Of a stretch of 6,923 nucleotides of DNA, positions 1-5,941 are shown piece after piece (position 1 is the stretch's first letter; each line of letters begins with the position of its first letter). The stretch comes from Chloroflexota bacterium (GTDB lineage Bacteria; Chloroflexota; Anaerolineae; Anaerolineales; UBA4823). The position numbers and the translations under genes are program-made. Below the pieces are notes generated by a model. The model ran no database searches. It saw only the letters and a program-made list of their open reading frames with translations, and had not been told where the DNA came from. The stretch covers positions 1 through 6,923 of the forward strand of contig JAAZNS010000286.1 of assembly GCA_012798185.1 (NCBI GenBank), given 5' to 3'.

Positions 1-1317
1 AATAATGAAAAATAATATTTGTTGGTTTTTACTAACAATCAAACCCAGCCATGTCAAGCCATAATAAATGATAGAACCAAAAAGCAATAAATAAAAAATC
101 AAACCAACACCCCCTGTTATGACCATAGCATCCCAAGTTTCATTATGAGATCGGTCCGGAGAAGCATTTCGCTTTTCAACCAACGTCAGGTTGGTTTGAT
201 AAAAAGGATTATATGCAACATACATTGCTTCAGGTCCATAACCTACAATAGGACGTATAGAGTTAAATGCATCTTTTTTTCCATCCGGGAATTCTAAAGG
301 TTCATGCGGTGCCACTAATTCAGCAGCACCCGCCCATATATAAATACGAACCCGGCTGGTTGTCGAGTTTGGGTCCAACAGCATTCCCAGTCTGCCAATT
401 CCGGGAATATTTCTAAAGCTTTGAAAAGGACCATTGGGAATATTAACCAAGAGGAGGAATATCCCCACTATAAGTGCTAATCCAATTCCGCTAAACGTTA
501 ACCAGCGCTGCCGCCATATTAGTGATAAAACTACGAATAAAAAGAAAGTACCTATTAACCAACCCATTAATGGACCACGACTTCCGCTAAATAATAATGC
601 AATTACCTGTAACGAAGCGATGAAAACATAAGCAGTTGCCCGTAAAAAATTTGGTAATAATCTTCCTCGATCATTAAGGATAGAGGTAAAAGAATCGGTT
701 ATCTTGACAATAGTTAATGGAAATACCATTATCAAATACGCTGCCACAAAAATTGAATTGCCCATATTGGCTGCAATACGTTCTACCACGTCACCTGCCC
801 AGGGTACCGGATCGATTTTATATCGTTGTAAAACCCCATATAAACTGACCGGCAGGCTGGATATGATTACTGCTGAAATAATACGTTCGATCTGCCCTTT
901 TTGCCTTAAATTCACAACAATTGCAAAAAATATTATGATATACGAATATGTCGTATATGTTCCCTGTAGACGTTGATAGGATCCTGCCCAGCTGACTCGG
1001 GGAGTGATTGAGAATACTGTTGCCAACAAGTAAGCAATCACCATCCCTATAACCGAGACCATGAGGGGAGTTTTTAAGATTGTCATAATTATTGAATTCT
1101 TGGGGGTAAAATTTTCCCAATGAATCCCTTTTTCATCAATTATTTTAATTAACCAACAAATAGCGATAATAATCGCGAATGATCTTAATAGAGTAATCTT
1201 ATCAGGCTCAAAAATTCGGCTGGAATATACATTAAAAAAAACAGGGATATTAATTATCGCTGCCAGCCAGGCAATTTCCATTATCCCCGTGCAATAACGG
1301 CTCAATTTTGTTGGCAT
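1..1317 (-). CDS. O-antigen ligase/polymerase family membrane protein (Wzy_C/WaaL type), C-terminus outside window
   Basis: Polytopic membrane protein predicted to polymerise lipid-linked repeat units (Wzy role) or transfer a finished glycan to an acceptor (ligase role) on the outer face of the cytoplasmic membrane. The frame is open from ATG 1317 to base 1, giving 439 residues with no stop, so the end is missing. About nine hydrophobic segments precede a large hydrophilic loop (roughly residues 293-393), followed by at least one more helix. Family hallmarks are visible: FSGSRG (S246-R247-G248) in a membrane segment; SRVRIYIW (321-328) and GYGPEAM (from G359) in the loop; and SHNETWD (H391-N392) just before a TGGVGL helix. 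ATG 1317 is the first start after an in-frame TAG at 1330-1332, with AGGA (complement of 1328-1331) 10 nt upstream. It is transcribed away from the plus-strand operon. Sequence alone cannot separate polymerase from ligase; the family call is secure. Confidence 0.9.
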   Translation of the reverse strand, partial: MPTKLSRYCTGIMEIAWLAAIINIPVFFNVYSSRIFEPDKITLLRSFAIIIAICWLIKIIDEKGIHWENFTPKNSIIMTILKTPLMVSVIGMVIAYLLATVFSITPRVSWAGSYQRLQGTYTTYSYIIIFFAIVVNLRQKGQIERIISAVIISSLPVSLYGVLQRYKIDPVPWAGDVVERIAANMGNSIFVAAYLIMVFPLTIVKITDSFTSILNDRGRLLPNFLRATAYVFIASLQVIALLFSGSRGPLMGWLIGTFFLFVVLSLIWRQRWLTFSGIGLALIVGIFLLLVNIPNGPFQSFRNIPGIGRLGMLLDPNSTTSRVRIYIWAGAAELVAPHEPLEFPDGKKDAFNSIRPIVGYGPEAMYVAYNPFYQTNLTLVEKRNASPDRSHNETWDAMVITGGVGLIFYLLLFGSIIYYGLTWLGLIVSKNQQILFFII

Positions 1318-1341
1318 TGGATTCCAATCCTAAAGTTTATG

Positions 1342-1375
1342 AGATTTATACTTAAGATTGGTTAATTATAAATCT
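1342..1375. repeat. 9-bp perfect inverted repeat in the divergent promoter region
   Basis: AGATTTATA (1342-1350) is the exact reverse complement of TATAAATCT (1367-1375), with a 16-bp spacer. A second, nested 7-bp pair, TAAGATT (1353-1359) and AATCTTA (1371-1377), shares the right side. Arm centres lie about 25 bp apart, and the right arm overlaps the best -10 box for the minus-strand gene. This is consistent with a regulator-binding dyad, but the arms are AT-rich, so chance is a real alternative. No U-tract follows on either strand, so it is not a convincing terminator. Confidence 0.4.
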
Positions 1376-1394
1376 TATTTACGCTCAATTTCAC
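1365..1394 (-). promoter_or_regulatory. Candidate sigma-70-like promoter for the minus-strand polymerase/ligase gene
   Basis: Read on the minus strand, GTGAAA (complement of 1389-1394, four of six matches to TTGACA) is followed after 18 bp by a perfect TATAAT (complement of 1365-1370). Transcription would start near 1358, leaving a leader of about 40 nt before ATG 1317 that contains the AGGA ribosome binding site. Placement and spacing are good, but AT-rich DNA yields such boxes by chance. Confidence 0.35.
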
Positions 1395-1422
1395 GAGTTT
1401 TTAAAACATTCTGTTCTGCCCT

Positions 1423-1451
1423 TTTACGGTATCACAAAGGTAGGGTATTAT
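1423..1451 (+). promoter_or_regulatory. Weak candidate promoter directly before the flippase gene
   Basis: TTTACG (1423-1428, four of six matches to TTGACA) lies 17 bp before TATTAT (1446-1451, five of six matches to TATAAT). If used, transcription would begin at about 1458, practically at the ATG at 1459, giving a leaderless message. This conflicts with the AAAGG...GGG purine stretch at 1436-1445, which looks like a ribosome binding site although 13 nt from the ATG. The two readings are mutually exclusive. No better forward promoter was found in 1318-1458. Confidence 0.2.
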
Positions 1452-1458
1452 TATCAGA

Positions 1459-2748
1459 ATGGAAAAAATCGAATATATTTCGCAGCTTCTCCAAGAAATA
1501 TCCTATCGACAAATCCTGAAGAAATTAAAAAACCGTCGATTTTGGCGGGATAGCGGGTTGCTGATCCTGGCAAATTTCATTGTCACATTATTAGGGTTAA
1601 TCCGTACTCCCGCAATGACCTGGTTACTCCCCAAAGAAGAATATGGCATGATCGCTACTGTGACAGCCTGGATGCCGTTTTTACAATTGCTTTCCTTATC
1701 CGGGCTAGATAATGCATCTTACCATTACTCTGCAAAAGGAAAGTTTTGGGCTTTTGTTATCAGCACAAAAAATAGATTAATATGGTCAATTTTTAGTTCA
1801 TTGGGCTTTTTCACAATATCCATTTTTTGGTTTATAAAAAATAATTCAATCCTCGGTTGGCTTTTTCTAATAACTGGTTTTTTTTACCCAGTTACAATCG
1901 GTTTATCTGGTATTCCCGGTATGTTATCAGCTCAAGAGAAATTTTACCGTCTATTTTGGTATAGAATTTTGGAAAGCATTTGCGATTTTGCAGGATTTAT
2001 CCCTTTAGCTTTTTCTGCGTGGTTAGGAAGTCGTGTAATAACATTTTATTCAACTAACCAAATCGTAGCTGCAGGGATGCAAATCATTTACTGCTATTGG
2101 ATTTATTTATCTTTGGTAAAAGAAAAAACGCCTTCATTAAGTTGCAATGATGAAAAAGAATTAATAAGATATGGAAAACATCAAACAGCAATTTCTGGAA
2201 TAAGCGTTATTCAATCAAAAATCGATGCTGTTCTGGTCAGTATGCTATTATTACCCTCAATAATGGCAGATTATAATATCGGATTGATCGTTGCTGATCA
2301 ATTTAAAAGATTGTGGAATATTTATATATCTGTCCGATACCCACCTCTAGTCAAGATGGAATTAGTGCATCGAAGAAGACGTTTTATACTCGAAGGCATA
2401 GCTGTCACTTTTTCTTTTTTTTGTTTTGGAATGCTCGTAAGTAAACTCGGACATTTTATCATCCCCATTTTATTACCCCCAAGCTATTTCAATAGTCTGG
2501 TTTATTTGGATATTTTGATTGGATCGGTAATTATTGGAACTCCGGGTGGGGTTGTCGAGATATACTATCGAACAAAGCAAGATGAAAAAACACAGTACGC
2601 TATGAGGATCACATCAGCGATCGTCAGCATTATTGCATCCCTAGCTTTTATTTTAATTTGGAATGCAAAAGGTGCCGCATATGGACGCTTTTTTGCGAAT
2701 CTTGTTTTTTCGCTTTTAGGGATTTACCTTTTTTTGATCCGTAAATGA
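1459..2748 (+). CDS. Wzx-type oligosaccharide flippase (MOP superfamily)
   Basis: Predicted to flip undecaprenyl-linked oligosaccharide from the inner to the outer face of the cytoplasmic membrane. The 429-residue length is normal for the family. About twelve hydrophobic segments can be drawn, starting near 33-57, 63-83, 108-127 and 132-153, and ending near 384-401 and 406-427. The N-terminal segment RDSGLLILANFIVTLLGLIR, followed by a LLPKEEYGM loop (57-64), is the typical opening of Wzx-like proteins. The mid-protein segment QSKIDAVLVSMLLLP (252-266), followed by DYNIGL, matches the conserved centre of the family. About 32 polar, basic residues precede the first helix. ATG 1459 follows an in-frame TAG at 1441-1443, and a purine-rich AAAGGTAGGG (1436-1445) is the only ribosome-binding candidate. 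It ends 4 bp before the next gene, implying cotranscription and probably coupled translation. Substrate cannot be inferred. Confidence 0.88.
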   Translation: MEKIEYISQLLQEISYRQILKKLKNRRFWRDSGLLILANFIVTLLGLIRTPAMTWLLPKEEYGMIATVTAWMPFLQLLSLSGLDNASYHYSAKGKFWAFVISTKNRLIWSIFSSLGFFTISIFWFIKNNSILGWLFLITGFFYPVTIGLSGIPGMLSAQEKFYRLFWYRILESICDFAGFIPLAFSAWLGSRVITFYSTNQIVAAGMQIIYCYWIYLSLVKEKTPSLSCNDEKELIRYGKHQTAISGISVIQSKIDAVLVSMLLLPSIMADYNIGLIVADQFKRLWNIYISVRYPPLVKMELVHRRRRFILEGIAVTFSFFCFGMLVSKLGHFIIPILLPPSYFNSLVYLDILIGSVIIGTPGGVVEIYYRTKQDEKTQYAMRITSAIVSIIASLAFILIWNAKGAAYGRFFANLVFSLLGIYLFLIRK

Positions 2749-2752
2749 AAAT

Positions 2753-3574
2753 ATGAAAAATTGTATTTGTATTGTACTCTGGCATAACAATCAATCTCTC
2801 TTTGAAGAATTAATTAATAATTCTAATCTTGATATTTTTGTAATTTCTCACAAGTCAATTGATGATATACCCCATTGGCTCAATACATATGTCAATAGTG
2901 AACATATATTTATTGAACCAAATATTGGATATGATTGGGGTGCATATCAGCAATTTCTGGAAAAAAAAATCTATTTGAATTATTCGTCCATTTTTTTTTC
3001 ACATGACGATCTTCTTATTAAAGATAATCTTATATTCAATTATTGTTTGGATATTATTGAAGCTAATAACGGGTATTGCATTGTGGGAAATGGTCTTAAT
3101 AACAAAAAACGTGATTGGCCACTAACACATATTCATTGTTATGCCCACTCCAAATGGAAACCGCCCTCATGGAATTTTTGTCATGATACTATGCGCGGTT
3201 CTTTTTTTGGAACATCAAGTAACGCTTTGAAAATTATTGATAATTTTGAAGTGTATTGGGATCATCATAAATTCCTAGGCGTAGGAGCTGGCAATTGGAG
3301 TTTACGAGCAACATGCGGGAAAATACAAGAAATATTGGGAGAAAATTCTTTCCAATTTTTAAGCCAAAATTACCGTGATACCCCTTTTTTAATTGAAATG
3401 GAAAGAGGAAAACTTAATAATTCCCTCAATGATAAGCATCAACCTGTGAATATTAGATATTTGCTGATTTACAGAATTTCAAAATTTCTCATGACATGGT
3501 ATATGGATACCAATAATAAGAATATTAAAAATTATTTGTCAATAATTATGTCTTTTATCTTTAACAAATTATAA
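2753..3574 (+). CDS. Uncharacterised GT-A-like putative glycosyltransferase
   Basis: A 273-residue protein not clearly assignable to a named family. It opens with a short beta-strand-like stretch (CICIVLWHNN, 4-13). PNIGYDWGAY (56-65) recalls the N-x-G-x-D segment of rhamnan-synthesis-F-like proteins. A hydrophobic strand then ends in SHDD (83-86), placed where GT-A enzymes carry the DxD metal/nucleotide-sugar motif. MRGSFFGTSS (147-156) and AGNWSLRA (179-186) sit where GT-A proteins have acceptor-side and ED-type loops. The tail (about 234-249 and 261-270) is hydrophobic and basic, so peripheral membrane contact is possible. There is no signal peptide. It starts 4 bp after the flippase stop without a clear ribosome binding site, so translation is probably coupled. 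The gene is very AT-rich and contains A9 and T9 tracts. The glycosyltransferase role is inferred from motif order and context; the gene itself is well supported. Confidence 0.72.
   Translation: MKNCICIVLWHNNQSLFEELINNSNLDIFVISHKSIDDIPHWLNTYVNSEHIFIEPNIGYDWGAYQQFLEKKIYLNYSSIFFSHDDLLIKDNLIFNYCLDIIEANNGYCIVGNGLNNKKRDWPLTHIHCYAHSKWKPPSWNFCHDTMRGSFFGTSSNALKIIDNFEVYWDHHKFLGVGAGNWSLRATCGKIQEILGENSFQFLSQNYRDTPFLIEMERGKLNNSLNDKHQPVNIRYLLIYRISKFLMTWYMDTNNKNIKNYLSIIMSFIFNKL
2960..3000 (+). repeat. 11-bp inverted repeat built on A9 and T9 tracts, inside a gene
   Basis: GA9T at 2960-2970 and AT9C at 2990-3000 are perfect reverse complements separated by 19 bp. They lie inside the GT-A-like gene and flank codons 71-80; the T9 tract encodes part of the strand just before the SHDD motif. 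Both are the longest homopolymers in the window. They could permit replication or transcription slippage, or form a weak hairpin. The reading frame is intact as given. Confidence 0.6.
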
Positions 3575-3588
3575 ATCGTAATAAAACC

Positions 3589-4659
3589 ATGAAAATTAGC
3601 CTTGGAATTAATATTCAACCCGGCCCTTGGGGAGGGGGCAACCAATTCGGTCAATCGCTTTCTTCTTTTCTTCAAAAAAAAGGTGTTGAAATATCTTTTG
3701 ATTTAAAACAAAATAATCTTGATCTTATTTTATTAATCGACCCTCGTTCTTCTTCTAAAACTTCTGCATTCAACCATTTAGATATTTTCAGGTATCTTTG
3801 GTATAAAAATAGCCAAGCTTTGATTGTTCACAGGATTAATGAGTGTGATGAAAGGAAAGGCACAAAAAATGTTAATCAAATGATCATTCATGCCAATACT
3901 GTAGCGGATTTTTCGGTATACGTAAGCAAATGGTTACAAAATATATATGCTAATATGGGCTTGCCGCCCATTCATTCTAGAGTGATCATGAATGGCGCAA
4001 ATTCTAATATTTTCAACAGTAGGAATTACAAGCCTTGGAATAAAACAAGTAAATTAAAAATGGTGACACATCATTGGGGCACTAATTATTTAAAAGGATT
4101 TGATATTTATGAAAAATTCGATCAACTTTTATTTTCTCCCAATTTTTCTAATAAATATGAATTTATGTTCATCGGAAAGCTGCCTAAATCTTTTCGATTT
4201 TTAAATACTATCTATATTGAGCCAAAATTTGGATCAGATTTATCCTCCCATATTTGTTTGAATCATGTGTATCTTACAGCTTCTCAAAACGAACCTGGTG
4301 CAAACCATCCAATCGAAGGAGCGTTGTGTGGATTGCCAATTTTATATAGACCAAGCGGTTCACTGGCTGAATATTGTCATGGTTATGGAATTGAATTTAC
4401 TTCTGAAAACTTCAAAGAAAAGCTCAATGAAATGTATGAAACTTATTTCGATTATGTCGGCCGAATGAAAGATTATCCTTACACAGCTGATCGCATGTGC
4501 CAACAATATTATGAATTATTCCTCGAATTGCTGGATAAAAAAGAGGAAATTATTCAATCGCGCCATTACCATCATAAATTTAGACTATTCGTTGAATCCT
4601 TTTTGCCCATTAAACTTTTAGGTAAAATTCGTGGAAAAATTGAACATTGGATGTCATGA
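3589..4659 (+). CDS. GT4-type (GT-B fold) glycosyltransferase, divergent
   Basis: Predicted retaining glycosyltransferase using a nucleotide-sugar donor at the cytoplasmic membrane face; 356 residues, close to the usual 350-400. The N-terminus has a glycine-rich loop GPWGGGNQF (12-20). HRINECDERKG (81-91), VSKWLQNIY (112-120) and VIMNGANSNIF (132-142) are typical of the N-terminal domain and linker. The C-terminal domain has HHWGTNYLKGFDIYEKFD (161-178) and an EX7E motif, E235 and E243, in NEPGANHPIEGALCGLP. The Lys at 169 fits the donor-phosphate lysine, but the preceding conserved Arg of classical GT4 enzymes is not obvious. The tail (331-356, rich in Phe, Leu, Lys and Arg) could be amphipathic. 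It starts 14 bp after the previous stop with no convincing ribosome binding site. Donor and acceptor are unknown. The family call is good and activity is likely because EX7E is intact. Confidence 0.83.
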   Translation: MKISLGINIQPGPWGGGNQFGQSLSSFLQKKGVEISFDLKQNNLDLILLIDPRSSSKTSAFNHLDIFRYLWYKNSQALIVHRINECDERKGTKNVNQMIIHANTVADFSVYVSKWLQNIYANMGLPPIHSRVIMNGANSNIFNSRNYKPWNKTSKLKMVTHHWGTNYLKGFDIYEKFDQLLFSPNFSNKYEFMFIGKLPKSFRFLNTIYIEPKFGSDLSSHICLNHVYLTASQNEPGANHPIEGALCGLPILYRPSGSLAEYCHGYGIEFTSENFKEKLNEMYETYFDYVGRMKDYPYTADRMCQQYYELFLELLDKKEEIIQSRHYHHKFRLFVESFLPIKLLGKIRGKIEHWMS

Positions 4660-4791
4660 ATCAATGATTTCTTTGAGCAATTTTATTTTAACTTACATTG
4701 TACTTAATAATCCATGGTTTAACCAATAATAAAATTCCCGCTTTGCATCGATGGATAAGTCAACAGGAATGAAAAACGATCAATATATATT
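4660..4791 (+). other. 132-bp intergenic gap, the longest within the plus-strand gene run
   Basis: No gene, RNA or clear terminator is visible. Contents: TGGTTTAACCA (4715-4725), a small palindrome without a following U-tract; TAAAAT (4730-4735), five of six matches to a -10 box but lacking a credible -35; and a 14-codon open frame from ATG 4751 to TGA 4793-4795 that overlaps the next ATG as ATGA. The last 20 bases before ATG 4792 contain no ribosome binding site; the only AGGA (4765-4768) is too far away. It may hold an internal promoter, but the evidence is weak. Confidence 0.4.
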
Positions 4792-5925
4792 ATGAAACCA
4801 TTACTCCTTCGATCAAAGATATCTAAAATATACTCCTTGGGAAAAACCATACCCTGGATTTGTGAGAGAGCAATACGCGAATATATTGGGTTGAAAAATC
4901 ACGCTTCCCTTTTTTTCATTACCCCCGATGTCAATTGGTCGACCGATTGGGATGCCTATTATATTACCCGTGAGTTAAGACAATATGGCTTGCCAGCACA
5001 AGTTTCATCGACTCCGCATTTATTATCCGGCGAAATTCTACATTATTGCGATCTTGGAACATTTGCACACCATATTAATCAACCTTGGAATCGACGCAAT
5101 CAAATCGTTATGACGATATTTCATGGCAACCGTTGTAAGCGTACGCCAGAATTTATCCCCTTAATCGATAAGCTGCTTTCACACACATATCATCTAAAAA
5201 CTATTGTCACTTCGTGCAATATTATGAAAAACCGGCTTGTGGAATGGGGAGTCAATCATGACAAAATTAAGTGCATTCCATTAGGGATCGACTTAGACCG
5301 TTTTAAACCGGTTTCATCTGACCAAAAAAAGAAATTACGAGAGGCACTTGATATTCCCCCTGACGCATTTTGCATTGGTTCTTTCCAAAAGGATGGTGTC
5401 GGCTGGGAGGATGGAATTGAACCAAAATGGGTGAAAGGACCCGATGTTTTCCTTAGAGTAATTCAAAAGCTGAAACAACACAATAAATTATTTATTCTAT
5501 TATCTGCACCAGCTCGTGGTTATGTGATAAGAGGACTACAAGCAATGGAAATTCCTTACCGTCACATCCCTTTGAAAAAATATTGGGATATTGTCGGATT
5601 ATATCAAGCGTTAGATGTATATTTAGTTGCCTCCCGTGAGGAAGGGGGTCCAAAAGCCTTATTAGAAGCGCTGGCTTGTGGAATCCCTTTTGTTTCAACC
5701 AGGGTGGGAATGGTGCCGGATGTGATTATTGACAACTATAACGGATTGACAGCTGAGAATGAGGATGTTGAAGGGTTGGTTGAAAGCATTCTAAAAATAA
5801 AAGAAAATGCTCAACTGACAGATACTCTGATAAAAAACGGGCTACTAACCATAAAAGACTATCAGTGGTCAATAATTGCTCAAAGATATTATAACGAAGT
5901 ATATGCACCATTACTGATGCATTAA
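4792..5925 (+). CDS. GT4-family (GT-B fold) glycosyltransferase
   Basis: Predicted retaining glycosyltransferase of 377 residues, a normal length for the family. FFITPDVNWSTDWDAYYITR (41-60) forms the N-terminal Rossmann region and acceptor-facing loop. TIFHG (108-112), the VTSCNIMKNRL segment (139-149) and IPLGIDLDRFKP (162-173) lead into the C-terminal domain. SFQKDGVGWEDGIEPKWVKG (197-216) is the donor-phosphate region, with an insertion between the KDG and KG elements. The EX7E motif is intact (E284 and E292 in REEGGPKALLEALACG), followed by a GMVPDVI helix cap and NYNGLTAE. ATG 4792 is the only ATG after the in-frame TAA at 4756-4758, yet it has no nearby ribosome binding site. Base composition is less AT-rich than in the two genes upstream. 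The family call is secure; the sugar transferred is unknown. Confidence 0.92.
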   Translation: MKPLLLRSKISKIYSLGKTIPWICERAIREYIGLKNHASLFFITPDVNWSTDWDAYYITRELRQYGLPAQVSSTPHLLSGEILHYCDLGTFAHHINQPWNRRNQIVMTIFHGNRCKRTPEFIPLIDKLLSHTYHLKTIVTSCNIMKNRLVEWGVNHDKIKCIPLGIDLDRFKPVSSDQKKKLREALDIPPDAFCIGSFQKDGVGWEDGIEPKWVKGPDVFLRVIQKLKQHNKLFILLSAPARGYVIRGLQAMEIPYRHIPLKKYWDIVGLYQALDVYLVASREEGGPKALLEALACGIPFVSTRVGMVPDVIIDNYNGLTAENEDVEGLVESILKIKENAQLTDTLIKNGLLTIKDYQWSIIAQRYYNEVYAPLLMH

Positions 5926-5941
5926 GGATCATCGTAATTTA

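Noticed and set aside
434..976. Two plus-strand open frames (434-631 and 704-976)
   Set aside because: Both are antisense to the polymerase/ligase gene, have no ribosome binding site or recognisable domain, and are explained by the coding frame opposite.
818..1120. Open frame of 100 codons on the minus strand
   Set aside because: It overlaps the membrane-protein gene in another frame of the same strand; the in-gene frame has clear family motifs and this one has none.
1318..1458. Possible riboswitch or small RNA in the divergent region
   Set aside because: The region is only 141 bp, AT-rich, and has no conserved structure I recognise beyond the short dyads already listed.
4265..4468. Plus-strand 67-codon open frame inside the first GT4 gene
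   Set aside because: It overlaps the EX7E region in another frame and shows no protein-like character.
4715..4725. Palindrome TGGTTTAACCA as a possible terminator
   Set aside because: The stem is short with a one-base centre and no run of T follows, so it does not resemble an intrinsic terminator.
5492..5932. Two minus-strand 68-codon open frames opposite the second GT4 gene
   Set aside because: Antisense shadows of a strongly supported gene; no start signals or domains.
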